This document shows positions 25,461-33,969 of a stretch of DNA of 64,000 nucleotides, piece by piece (the stretch's first letter is position 1; each line of letters begins with the position of its first letter). Made by a program: the position numbers and the translations under genes. The stretch lies in the NCBI RefSeq assembly GCF_002284565.1, contig NZ_NPKI01000029.1:1-64000 (forward strand). Reading direction: 5' to 3'. This stretch comes from Mesorhizobium mediterraneum (lineage in GTDB: Bacteria > Pseudomonadota > Alphaproteobacteria > Rhizobiales > Rhizobiaceae). The notes beneath the pieces are model-generated. The model was not told the DNA's origin, did not search any database, and worked only from the letters and a program-made list of their open reading frames with translations.

Positions 25461-27697
25461 GGCGCGTCCTGATGCATGATGGCATGGTACGTGGCTGGAG
25501 TGGCAATGAGAAGGATGGCCGGCGGCGCTCGCTCCACGGCGACCTGCTTGGCCGTCTTGCGGTCGGTGGGCGAGGGACCTTGTTCGGCGAGGTGGCTGTG
25601 CCAGGTACCCACATCAAGCAGCGAGCGGCCGCTTTCCTCGAAACGGGCATCGATCCGATTCTTCATGCCCTTCGTTCCAAGCACGAACAGCGTCGGCGTC
25701 CTCACGCTGTCTTCTGGCGCCTCGATCAGGTCGACCACCGTGACAGTCTTCATGAGAGAACTGCAGGAGCCGATCAGAAGGCCTCCCGTCTCGACATTGG
25801 GAAACCGCGCGGTCTCTTCGCGGATCATGCCGGCGACGTGCGACGACAGACGCAAAGTCCATTCGCCGCCCTCGACCGGGATTTCCAGGAATTTTGACAC
25901 GGAGAGGCGGCGCCAACTTGTCGATGGGCTATCGGGCTCTGCCACCCCCACGACCAGTTCTCCGCCATCGGCATTGGCGCCGGCGAGGCGCATGAGTTCC
26001 TCGGTGGCCATGGCGGTCATCGCCGAAAGGCGCGCGTCGGTCATCGGCATAGTCATGGAGCCGCAGCCTTCCCCGATCTGAATTTGCGTCAGCCCGAACT
26101 CGGGATCGAACAACAATGTCCGTTCATAAGGCGTCACGGTCGCGGACAGCACCGCCTGCAGGTCGGCGAGGCTCGGATTGCGGTTGCTTCCCTCATGAAA
26201 TACGAAACCGCCACGGCCGCGCCCGAAAAGGGCGATCTCCGCCATGCGTGCCGGCAGCTCGGCAGGGCTCACCATTGACAGGGCATCGCGCACCAGGCTC
26301 GATGCGGTCGTGTTGAGCAGCGTGCCGGTCCCGGGCGGCGAAATCAGCAGGCGATTGTCCGCACGCTTCAGGCCCCTAACCACGTCAATCAGATGGGCTT
26401 CCGGTTTCTGCCCGAGCAGGGCCAGCTCGTCAGACAGTTCAAACGCCTTCGGCCACGGCAGGGGTGGCCGCACGAGGGCGTGCCGGGCCATGTTGTGGGG
26501 CCGCAGCTCGTTGCTGTCGGAGACGGCCAAGATCTGGGCGCCGGCACGGGCCAGATGCAGAGCGGTTTTCGATCCGACGCTGCCGCAGCCAACCAGGCTG
26601 AATGGCGGATAAGAGGGAGCTGCCGACACGGCGCGGAGAAGCGCGGGCGTCGTGCGATCCAGTTGCTCCATGGCAACGGCGGCTCTCGCGTTGGGCCCTT
26701 CGAACAGCGAGGCCCGCTTCTGCGGAGCCGTGATTTCAATCAAGTAAGGAAGCAACTCGATCGTCGACGCCCGCCCGATCAGCCGAAAAGGTCGCCGCAC
26801 GCCAAACAAAACGGCGATCGGGAAGGTCGCGTCATCGGTTTTGCCCGCCCAGCGCCGCTGGAGCCTGTCGAGGAATTTCGCAAACTCAACGCCGCAGCCG
26901 AAGGCCTCAGCGCGTTGTGCCAAGTCGTCAAGGTTCGCTACCGTCTCAGGCAGCACCGCACTTGTGATGGCGCCATTTGGCGGCCAGATCAGCACCGTCG
27001 CGGTGATGCCGCTGTAGCGTCCTTCGCTTTCGGCCTCAAAGGGGAAAGCAGACATGTTGCCGACGGCAGCGGCAAATTCATTGTGCGCCGAGAGGGTGTA
27101 GGACCTTTTGCCAGCGAGATCCTTGCCCTTCATGAATTTGGTAGCAAGCCATACCGAGCCGGACTTGTCGGTGATCTGGCTTCGGGCGAAGTCCGCATCG
27201 ATAATAAGCCGGTTCGGCAGGCCTTGGCGCATCACGGGTTCCCAGCCATGATCCGGATCCATCAAGGTGCCAATTGCTGCGCGACCGAGCCAAACGCCCA
27301 TCTGGTTGACGATGGCCCCGATGCCGAGTTCGATCAGGCCGTGCTGATTGAAATATTCGTCCTGGTTGCCGTCCACAAGACAGGGGGTTGGACACACGTT
27401 TTCCGAGCCGGGCGTCAAGTGGTGCAGGTTGCGCGGAAAGCCCTTGCGCAGGGTGAAGGTGGGGCACCGCCACGGGTAGTCAGCGCCAAGCAGGACCTCA
27501 ACGCGTTCGACCGGCAGGACGCCGTTAGGGGCGGTGCCCTTGGCGTGCCAGTGCGTTGGCATCTCCACGGCCAGATCAAGGAACAGGGTCGCCACGTCGT
27601 CACCGACGGCGATCAGGCCACAGCGCTGGCATTGCGGAATCTCTGTTGCGACACGCAGAAAGTGTTCCGCGTGCCGCTTCATGTCTGCCGAGGCCAT
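25457..27697 (-). CDS. E2-E1-JAB triple-domain Ub-like conjugation protein
   Basis: A 746-aa fusion of three ubiquitin-pathway-like domains. Residues about 1-150 look like an E2/UBC domain: DYPWRCPTF and then a candidate catalytic Cys in ENVCPTPCLVDGN (about 100). Residues about 360-560 are an E1/ThiF Rossmann domain: SLVGCGSVGSKTALHLARAG (about 369) and the Asp in AVSDSNELRPHNMARHAL. The C-terminus is a JAB/JAMM protease: Glu in ETGGLLIGS (about 634), HSH in GTWHSHLAEQG (about 699) and Asp in GPSPTD. Type II CBASS uses separate Cap2 (E2-E1) and Cap3 (JAB); here all are one chain with no CD-NTase. No ubiquitin-like gene is seen nearby. The region between E2 and E1 (about 200 aa) is unassigned. 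Confidence 0.82.
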   Translation of the reverse strand: MASADMKRHAEHFLRVATEIPQCQRCGLIAVGDDVATLFLDLAVEMPTHWHAKGTAPNGVLPVERVEVLLGADYPWRCPTFTLRKGFPRNLHHLTPGSENVCPTPCLVDGNQDEYFNQHGLIELGIGAIVNQMGVWLGRAAIGTLMDPDHGWEPVMRQGLPNRLIIDADFARSQITDKSGSVWLATKFMKGKDLAGKRSYTLSAHNEFAAAVGNMSAFPFEAESEGRYSGITATVLIWPPNGAITSAVLPETVANLDDLAQRAEAFGCGVEFAKFLDRLQRRWAGKTDDATFPIAVLFGVRRPFRLIGRASTIELLPYLIEITAPQKRASLFEGPNARAAVAMEQLDRTTPALLRAVSAAPSYPPFSLVGCGSVGSKTALHLARAGAQILAVSDSNELRPHNMARHALVRPPLPWPKAFELSDELALLGQKPEAHLIDVVRGLKRADNRLLISPPGTGTLLNTTASSLVRDALSMVSPAELPARMAEIALFGRGRGGFVFHEGSNRNPSLADLQAVLSATVTPYERTLLFDPEFGLTQIQIGEGCGSMTMPMTDARLSAMTAMATEELMRLAGANADGGELVVGVAEPDSPSTSWRRLSVSKFLEIPVEGGEWTLRLSSHVAGMIREETARFPNVETGGLLIGSCSSLMKTVTVVDLIEAPEDSVRTPTLFVLGTKGMKNRIDARFEESGRSLLDVGTWHSHLAEQGPSPTDRKTAKQVAVERAPPAILLIATPATYHAIMHQDAP

Positions 27698-27700
27698 GGC

Positions 27701-28873
27701 TCAGCCGTGGGATCTGGGCGTCGTCGTCACTCCGGTCACGCCGGCGATCGAGGCGGCCTTTTTCGGGGTCAGCGCCAGCTGCTTGGATGTGCCGACGCCG
27801 GTGATGTTGAACTCGACCGGCCCGTCGTGCTCATCGGCATACTCGGTCGTGCAGATGAAGCGTTCGGCCGAGGTGATCGAGACATATTCCCGCTTGGCCC
27901 GCTCATGAGGCGGGTTGTCGTCGTCCTTTTTGATGGGCTTGCAGGAGGCGACGATGATGGCGCCGTCACGGGTCTGGGAGAGTGCGTTCCTGGCGTCCTC
28001 GGACACCTTGACCTTCTCGCCCATCTCGGACCAGCGGTCGTGGCTCAGGGTGCGCCAGGAGCAGTGGTGCGGCGTCTCCATGACATCGTAGCTGAGCCAG
28101 TCCTTGTTACTGTCCTTGTGGCGCTGCCACAGCTGGTCCCAGATGGAGACGTCCGCGTCGCCACCGGTCAGGAAGCGGCAGCGGTCGGCCACGCCGTCGC
28201 CGGCGATGGAGAACCGCACGATCGCCGAGGAGTTGTTCTTCTCGAGGACTTCGATCAGCTCCTTGTCGTCTTCGTCGACGTACATCGGCGCCAGCAGGCG
28301 GCCTTCGAACTGGCCCGTGTTCACGCGGTCAGCTGCGGTCAGCAGGCCGTCCTGCTTGACCAGGATGTCCGTGAGATCATCGGTCTTGCCGTCTTTATCC
28401 TCACCGAGGATCAGGATGCGGTCGCCTGAACCGGTGCCGGTCAGGCCCTTCTCTTTGAACAGCGCGACCCGGCGCCGCGCTTCGGTGGCCCACGCCTTGG
28501 CCTCGTCGCAGAGCTTGTGCTGCTTGCTGGCGCGCCGGAACACGATCGGCGACGACCACATTTCGCGGATCAGGATGAGGTTCTCGTCACCCTCCGGGAA
28601 ATCCTCGGGCGGGCCGAGGTGGAAATGCGTCGTGAGCCCGGTCACGTGGTCGGAATCCGGGTGCGAGAGCAGGAAGGCGTCGACGTAGAGCCGGCCCTTG
28701 TCGTCGCGGGAGAGGCGCCTCTTGAGATCCTGGGCAACGTCGTAGGTGTCGTCCTCAGGATCGTCGGCGGCGGCGCGGATGTTGATGTCGACGAGGATCG
28801 TTTGCTTGTTGTCGAGCTTGATCAGCGCCATGTCCCCGTTGCCCACGGGGAAAAAGGTCAGTTTTGCAGGCAT
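27701..28873 (-). CDS. Metallo-beta-lactamase-fold hydrolase
   Basis: A 390-aa MBL-fold protein of the ComEC/YycJ-like group. The metal motif SHPDSDHVTG (HxDxDH, about residue 70) follows VDAFLLSHPDSD; the N-terminus KLTFFPVGNGDMALIKL is the typical first strand pair of this group, and the acidic ILVDINI supplies the early Asp. A later METPHHCSWRTLS gives another His. The substrate could be nucleic acid or a small molecule; unknown. First gene of the operon MBL, E2-E1-JAB, membrane protein, DUF3800, with 3-base or overlapping junctions. An MBL gene next to E2/E1/JAB proteins has, as I recall, been noted in surveys of bacterial Ub-like systems. Confidence 0.82.
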   Translation of the reverse strand: MPAKLTFFPVGNGDMALIKLDNKQTILVDINIRAAADDPEDDTYDVAQDLKRRLSRDDKGRLYVDAFLLSHPDSDHVTGLTTHFHLGPPEDFPEGDENLILIREMWSSPIVFRRASKQHKLCDEAKAWATEARRRVALFKEKGLTGTGSGDRILILGEDKDGKTDDLTDILVKQDGLLTAADRVNTGQFEGRLLAPMYVDEDDKELIEVLEKNNSSAIVRFSIAGDGVADRCRFLTGGDADVSIWDQLWQRHKDSNKDWLSYDVMETPHHCSWRTLSHDRWSEMGEKVKVSEDARNALSQTRDGAIIVASCKPIKKDDDNPPHERAKREYVSITSAERFICTTEYADEHDGPVEFNITGVGTSKQLALTPKKAASIAGVTGVTTTPRSHG

Positions 28874-28957
28874 CTGTGTCGGTTCCTATGGTTGGCCGGA
28901 ACGGGCACGCAACGGATCATTTCCGTGTGCGCGCGCCGCCGGCAACTAGCCTGTGGC

Positions 28958-28986
28958 TTGTCAATGGAGCCTTGGGGCACTAGAAC
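28958..28986 (+). promoter_or_regulatory. Promoter of predicted small RNA 2
   Basis: TTGTCA (28958-28963), a 17-base spacer and TAGAAC (28981-28986) resemble a sigma-70-type promoter (5/6 and 4/6). It reads away from the MBL operon into a gene-free stretch ending in a strong terminator. Confidence 0.55.
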
Positions 28987-28992
28987 CGACTT

Positions 28993-29091
28993 GCAACGGT
29001 ACGGACCTGTGGTCTGGGCAGTGTTACGGCGCCACGTCCGCAGGTACGCACAAACAGAAGGCAGGCGGTGGAATCACCGTCTGCCTTTTTT
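28993..29091 (+). ncRNA. Predicted small RNA 2
   Basis: About 99 nt from the expected start to the terminator T-run. The 5' part can pair GTACGGAC with complementary GTCC...GTAC segments around 28999-29046 (GGAC/GTCC and GTGG/CCAC pairs with bulges), followed by CACAAACAGAA single strand and the terminator. No protein-coding frame is apparent. It sits just upstream of the MBL operon on the other strand. Promoter and terminator are seen; the RNA itself is inferred. Confidence 0.5.
29060..29091 (+). terminator. Intrinsic terminator of small RNA 2
   Basis: An 11-bp stem (GGCAGGCGGTG / CACCGTCTGCC, one G-U) with loop GAAT and six Ts directly after. One of the clearest intrinsic terminators in the window, with no plus-strand protein gene upstream of it to terminate. 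Confidence 0.85.
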
Positions 29092-29359
29092 ATGGCACAG
29101 CGTTAAAATGAAGTAAATACGTTCGTGCAGCGCGTTGCACTGAGGGTACGATTATTTGGCAAGTTGTCAACAGGCCAATCGGACCAAAACGCCGCAGGCG
29201 GCGATGCATGGCAGGTATGTCTTTTTACATATGGTAGCGGGGACCCGAGAACGCGAGTCGCGCTTCACGTTGCTCGGTCGAGGGCCAGGTCGGTGAAGCT
29301 CCAGCTGCGCACAGGCCACGTTTGAGGCGCAAGCTTCACCGTCGCACGTGTGCCCTAGC

Positions 29360-30629
29360 ATGGAAACGTCGGACGGCAGCGCCACCAGGGGGTATGTGGC
29401 TTCCCAGGCTTTCGTGGACAAATATCAGGCTCGCGGGCCGCTCAAAACATTGCTGCCCGCCCGCGTCGCTCAGGGCACCACGTTCAAGCCGACGCATCCG
29501 GACGCGGACGATGCCTACGAATGGATGGGACTGGAGGCCCGAAAAGAGATCTTTGCGCTTTTGGATGCAGCAGTAGCCGATCCTGCCGCAACGGTCAGCA
29601 TGGTCGCCTACGACATGAGCGAAAGCGAAATCATGGACCGCCTGTTCGCGCTCGGTCCGCGCCTCAGGATAATCATCGACGACAGCGATAAGCATGGGCT
29701 CAAGACAAGTGGTGAGACCCAGTCCGAGACACTGCTCAAGGCTTCCGCTGGCGAGGACAACGGGATGGGAGGTCTCCAACATAATAAGATGATTATCGTG
29801 GATGCGGCCGTCCCGCGCGCCGTCTGCGGTTCGACAAACTTCAGCTGGCGCGGGCTCTATGTTCAATCGAACAACGCCTTGCTGTTAACGGGCGCTCAAG
29901 CCGTAGCCCCCCTCAAGGCTGCGTTCGAGGCCTATTGGAAAAAGGAATGGCTTCGCCAACGGTCCCTCACCCGACTGGCATCCGCTCGGCTTGGCGGGCA
30001 TTGATGCCAGCATCACCTTTTCTCCCCATGACACAGCCCGTGCCCGCCTTGCGGAAATCGGCCAGGATGTCGAAAAGGCCCAGGCCTGCCTACTCTATTC
30101 CCTGGCTTTCCTGAGCATCACAGGCGGTGCTGTAACAGACGCCGTGGAAGCGGCTACCAACAGCCCGGTTTTCACCTACGGCATTTCCGACAACAACACC
30201 GGTGTCACCGTTCATAAGCCCAATGGCAACACTGCACCCGTCTATTTCGCTCGCCTCAACAAACACGTGCCGACGCCGTTTAAGGTCGAACCTTACACCG
30301 GCAGCGGGCCAAATCTGCACCACAAGTTTCTGGTAATCGATTTCAACACACCTGACGCCCGCGTGTGGACCGGTTCTTACAACTTCAGCAAGCCCGCTGA
30401 CCTTCAGAACGGAGAGAACCTGCTCCTCATCCGCGAAAAAAATTGCGACATCGTATATGGTCGAAGGGATACGCATCTTCGACGACTACCATTTCCGCGT
30501 CACCCAGGAAGACGCTGCAGAGGCCAAAAAGACATCGTCCTTGCAAAAGGCGCCTACGGCCAAGACCCATGGTGGGCTGAGGACTATACAGACCCGTTCA
30601 AGATCCGAGACCGTGAGCTGTTCGCATAG
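29360..30629 (+). pseudogene. Phospholipase D-like protein, frameshifted
   Basis: Two HKD-type PLD half-sites in one gene of about 420 codons. The first is LQHNKMIIVDAAVPRAVCGSTNF and the second is LHHKFLVIDFNTPDARVWTGSYNF. PLD enzymes cut phosphodiester bonds in lipids or nucleic acids, and such proteins occur in defence loci. The reading shifts near 29950: frame 1 ends in a false tail, while the other frame reads FANGPSPDWHPLGLAGIDAS. It shifts again near 30455 (MVEGIRIFDDYHFRVTQEDAAEA) and back near 30530, ending YGQDPWWAEDYTDPFKIRDR. Both catalytic motifs are intact. Either a recent pseudogene or assembly errors. The start at ATG 29360 is the first Met of the good frame. Confidence 0.7.
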
Positions 30630-30656
30630 AGCTACTCTTGCGCCAGAGCCCGGTTC

Positions 30657-31523
30657 TCAGGGGTTGGCAGGCACATTGCGATCTTTCAGGGTCTCAATGA
30701 GCTCCCGCAGAATGGCATTCGTTTCGTCCTGCCTGCGGCGAACTTCCTCGACAATTCTTCCGGTCGCCTGATCGTCGCGCTTCTTGAGCGCCTCAATTAG
30801 TTTCTGGTTGTCAGCGCTAGCCGCCCGATCGGCAGAAACCACCTCCCGCGTGAGAGCCTCGATCGCCGGAACGGTGCGATTTGGCGAAAAGTAATCAACG
30901 ACCATCGGGGCGAAGGGACTCAGCGTGGCGATCACGAGCGCAAATACGCCGACAAGAATTGCTTTTTTGGCTGAACTGTCGGTCTGGCTGGAGGCCTCTT
31001 CGAACTTTCCTATAAAGGTCGTTGCCTGGGCTTGAATATCGTTGCCGATCCGCGCGGCGTTTGTCATGACATCCAGCATGCTTTCAAACTTCCGTTCGAT
31101 TTCTGCCAGCTGCGCATTCGTGTCCAGAATGGGGTTTCTGGGCATCTGGAAATCCGGCATTCTAGGGGCCGAAATAGCTCGCTCGGTCAATAGCCCCCCG
31201 GCATCCGGCTTCGAGATTGAATCGAGCAGTCGCCTTTGGCCTTCCACCTGATCCAGTATGGACCTCATTGCAGGCGACGGCTGTGTGAGCGATTCAAAGC
31301 GCTTCCGAAGCGGCTCCGCCTCCTTCGAGGGCCGGAGCAAATCACTGAACTTGTCTTGCTGTTCCTGCAGGCGGATGGCCAAGTTTTTAGCAGGATTTAC
31401 GTGTGACCCAATACCTGCAAGTGTTTTTGCAATCTCGCTCAATGGCTTGGCACCACTGCCGGTGCTTACCTTAAGGTCCTCAAGCTTGATGGGCTTGGGA
31501 GAGTCGGGAGAATCGTCACTCAT
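30657..31523 (-). CDS. Coiled-coil membrane protein, unknown
   Basis: A 288-aa protein with a long soluble N-terminal region of helical coiled-coil character (LAIRLQEQQDKFSDLLRPSK and AQLAEIERKFESMLDVMTNA). One membrane helix (about residues 187-208, AILVGVFALVIATLSPFAPM) is followed by a second charged coiled coil (NQKLIEALKKRDDQATGRIV, then RRRQDETNAILRELIE). No signal peptide, so probably a single-pass tail-side or N-in protein. No family recognised. Same strand as the HEPN and papain-like genes upstream and may belong with them. Confidence 0.65.
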   Translation of the reverse strand: MSDDSPDSPKPIKLEDLKVSTGSGAKPLSEIAKTLAGIGSHVNPAKNLAIRLQEQQDKFSDLLRPSKEAEPLRKRFESLTQPSPAMRSILDQVEGQRRLLDSISKPDAGGLLTERAISAPRMPDFQMPRNPILDTNAQLAEIERKFESMLDVMTNAARIGNDIQAQATTFIGKFEEASSQTDSSAKKAILVGVFALVIATLSPFAPMVVDYFSPNRTVPAIEALTREVVSADRAASADNQKLIEALKKRDDQATGRIVEEVRRRQDETNAILRELIETLKDRNVPANP

Positions 31524-31642
31524 CAGTCATGGTCCCCATGGGATAGCGCCGGTTAGATATAGGAATCCGGAGAACACAGTGCCAGTTCGAATGGCCCATC
31601 TCGCAGGCATGCACTCCGACAACCCACCGCCATTCCAGTGGT

Positions 31643-32358
31643 CTAAATCGGCAGCTTCGGCGCAATGTCGGCGACGAACAAGCGAAGCGCCATGGCGATC
31701 TCGCTGAATTCCTCCGCGGTGAAAGAGACCGTTTCCCCCAAGGCGAAGACACGAATACGCAAGTCTCTTTTGATTTTGATCGTCCCGCCCTTTTCAAAGT
31801 ACTGGTTCTTGTGAACCTCGATCTCTTCCCCGTCGCTGACGGTAAAACATTTCAAACGGGGCAACTTCAGGCTAAGGGCCCCCTCGCCTTCGTCGCAGTC
31901 AATATGACCTACAACGCCATTGCGATGTTCCAGACAGTTCCGAGCCCTCTGAAGCGAGCGGTACTCCTCAAAGAAATCGAGCTTCGTCGCCAATTGCGCC
32001 TGCACGGCCAGCAGCAAATCTGGAAAATTGAGACTCGACGCCTTCTTTTCCGCCGCGAGATAAATGTCCTCGAACTCGCCCCAGGTCTCGACCTTGCGTC
32101 CTTCCCTCAACCAAGCGTGTAGATGTAGGCTTGCTCGAGCGTAGCCCTCAGCCCCCTGGCCAGTTCCTGAAACGCCTTCCCCAATATCCACGCGCGATAA
32201 GCTAGCTTGGCCTTGGCTTGATCGGCGTGAGGCACGAAGCTCAGCCCGAAAAACCCGTCCCGAGGTAGATCGTTGAGATCTGTAGCCTCGATCGCTGACG
32301 TGCATACGGCCACCATTTCAGTCGCCAAGCGGATGGCCTGAAGCGCCGGCGCGATCAC
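31643..32358 (-). pseudogene. HEPN-domain protein, frameshifted
   Basis: The N-terminal frame (32358-32107) reads MIAPALQAIRLATEMVAVCT, then FQELARGLRATLEQAYIYTL, and stops. From about 32120 another frame continues AWLREGRKVETWGEFEDIYL, through FFEEYRSLQRARNCLEHRNG to 31643. RNCLEH is the HEPN RNase signature (RNxxxH), suggesting a ribonuclease. A single indel near 32115-32125 separates the halves; joined, they make about 237 aa. Either inactivated or a sequencing error. Neighbours are a papain-like protein and a coiled-coil membrane protein on the same strand. Confidence 0.65.
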
Positions 32359-32505
32359 GCCGTGCCGTTGAGGGTGACCGTTACACTGGGTTTGTCTTCT
32401 TCCGTCACGGCGTCAATGAATCCGTGTCGGCGATGCCGTCGCCCGTGTCGTGATGCCAAGGTAGGCTAATCTGCATGGGGCCATTTGTGCTCCATGGATT
32501 TAGCT

Positions 32506-33351
32506 TCACCACCTTAATTTTAGCTTTTGCACCCTTTTTCGGGCCGCAACTGCAGCCGCTTTTGTACTCCAGGTGAGTTGCTCGGCGGGGCCAAATGATT
32601 CACCGATTGGGGTCTGGGGTAAACGATCCCCTCCAGGCATTTTGCTGGTAGCGACCCTTATTCTTTCACCCTGTTCGAGCGCCGCGATGTTGTCCAAAGC
32701 CGCACCCAGGCGAAATTCCATGACGTTCAGCATGTGCTTAACCCGCTCTTTGTCCGTGGTAGAGGGGAATGTCCGGCGGCCTTCGGAAAACGCTTGAGTT
32801 ATGTCGTCAAATTTCGCGTCTGTAGCCATCGCAAATAAGTCCTGTGGGAAAATGCGGTTGCGCCGTCCGGCCTGTAACAATCCGGGGGCACGGCGAGCAT
32901 AGATCTTCTCGACCAAATCTGAGCAAAATGACGTTCGACTTGCCGCGTATTGCGAAAAACCCAGCAGGTAGTCATATCGCTGATAGCAAAAATAGAAGAA
33001 GTCATAAAACCAAGCACTTTGCTTGCTGATTTCGTGCTGGAGGGCGTCCAACGCGTTCTTGAATGACGGCTTTGGCCTCGCTCTCGGAAGTATGGAGGGT
33101 CGACGTAGGATGCGGAACTCTCCGGGAGCTAAGCTGTCGAAAATAGCTGACTCGGCGGCAATCATCTCGCCGCTTTCTGGCGTTGCATCGGCCCAAATCC
33201 CGGAACCGACACAGACCATAGCATGGGAGAATCGGGCCCCGTGCCTTCCAAGCGCTTTCTGCCTACGCCTGGCGCGCCGCTGATTGTCTGAGATCCTGGC
33301 GCGCTCATCTTCTGACAGTTGAGATGTCGACGGACTCGATAACTCAGCCAT
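32506..33351 (-). CDS. Permuted papain-like (YiiX/NlpC-P60-type) protein
   Basis: A 281-aa protein. GARFSHAMVCVGSGIWADATP (about residues 38-58) supplies a His like that of circularly permuted papain-fold proteins, and SRTSFCSDLVEKIYARRAPG (about 140-160) matches the FCSxxV Cys motif of the YiiX-like group. In this permuted fold the His comes before the Cys, as here. Such enzymes may cut peptides, amides or lipids. The C-terminus is helical and basic (STKAAAVAARKRVQKLKLRW). Start at ATG 33351; 146 bases from the frameshifted HEPN gene. Fold assigned from two motifs only. Confidence 0.6.
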   Translation of the reverse strand: MAELSSPSTSQLSEDERARISDNQRRARRRQKALGRHGARFSHAMVCVGSGIWADATPESGEMIAAESAIFDSLAPGEFRILRRPSILPRARPKPSFKNALDALQHEISKQSAWFYDFFYFCYQRYDYLLGFSQYAASRTSFCSDLVEKIYARRAPGLLQAGRRNRIFPQDLFAMATDAKFDDITQAFSEGRRTFPSTTDKERVKHMLNVMEFRLGAALDNIAALEQGERIRVATSKMPGGDRLPQTPIGESFGPAEQLTWSTKAAAVAARKRVQKLKLRW

Positions 33352-33969
33352 GATGTACTTCCCTCTAGAAGAGTGACCACAATTAAGCTGTATTCGACAT
33401 CAAGATGCCAGTCGTTCATTTTGGGAAGTGCAAATCGGGCTGCCTTCGGCTGGTGAACGATATTTCCTACGGGTAACGGCGCAAGATCGTGCTGCTCCTG
33501 ACGTTGTATGGTCCCCCCCTACGTCGTCTCCCGGTGGCCAGGCTTGCCTTGATCCAGCAATCAACGGCCTTGCTGCGTCACCCGCCGACGGAGCAGCTAG
33601 GGAAGACGATGCCTGCGGTTTCGGGGATTGATAAAGCGGCTTGAACGTCCTGAACGAGCGTTCAGATGGGATGCTACAGGTCAGCCCAGGAGTGCGAACG
33701 GTTTAGAAGAAGTGTGCGGACGGGCGGCGACGCGCTAGCCCGGTGATGACGACCCGAAAGCGACCGTTCTTCAGAAAGTAAACCGGCAGGGTCTGGTGAT
33801 CGAGTGCTCCGGTTATTCCGATACGGCAAGAACATTTTCCGTTTTTATGCCTGTAAGCGCGCCGGCCGTTGACCCGATGTTTCGAGCATGTTTCTAATAG
33901 AGTGAGGGTGTAATCTCGGTAAGTATTTCAATCGGTAGTGTTTGAAATACTAGGGATGGGGGAAATGCC
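33352..33969. other. Intergenic region between divergent gene sets
   Basis: About 620 bases with no supportable gene. It should carry promoters for the papain-like gene (minus) and the peptidase-MBL-patatin array (plus). GGGATGGGGGAAA at 33953-33965 is the ribosome binding site for the gene at 33970. No clear promoter hexamers or repeats were found. Confidence 0.45.
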
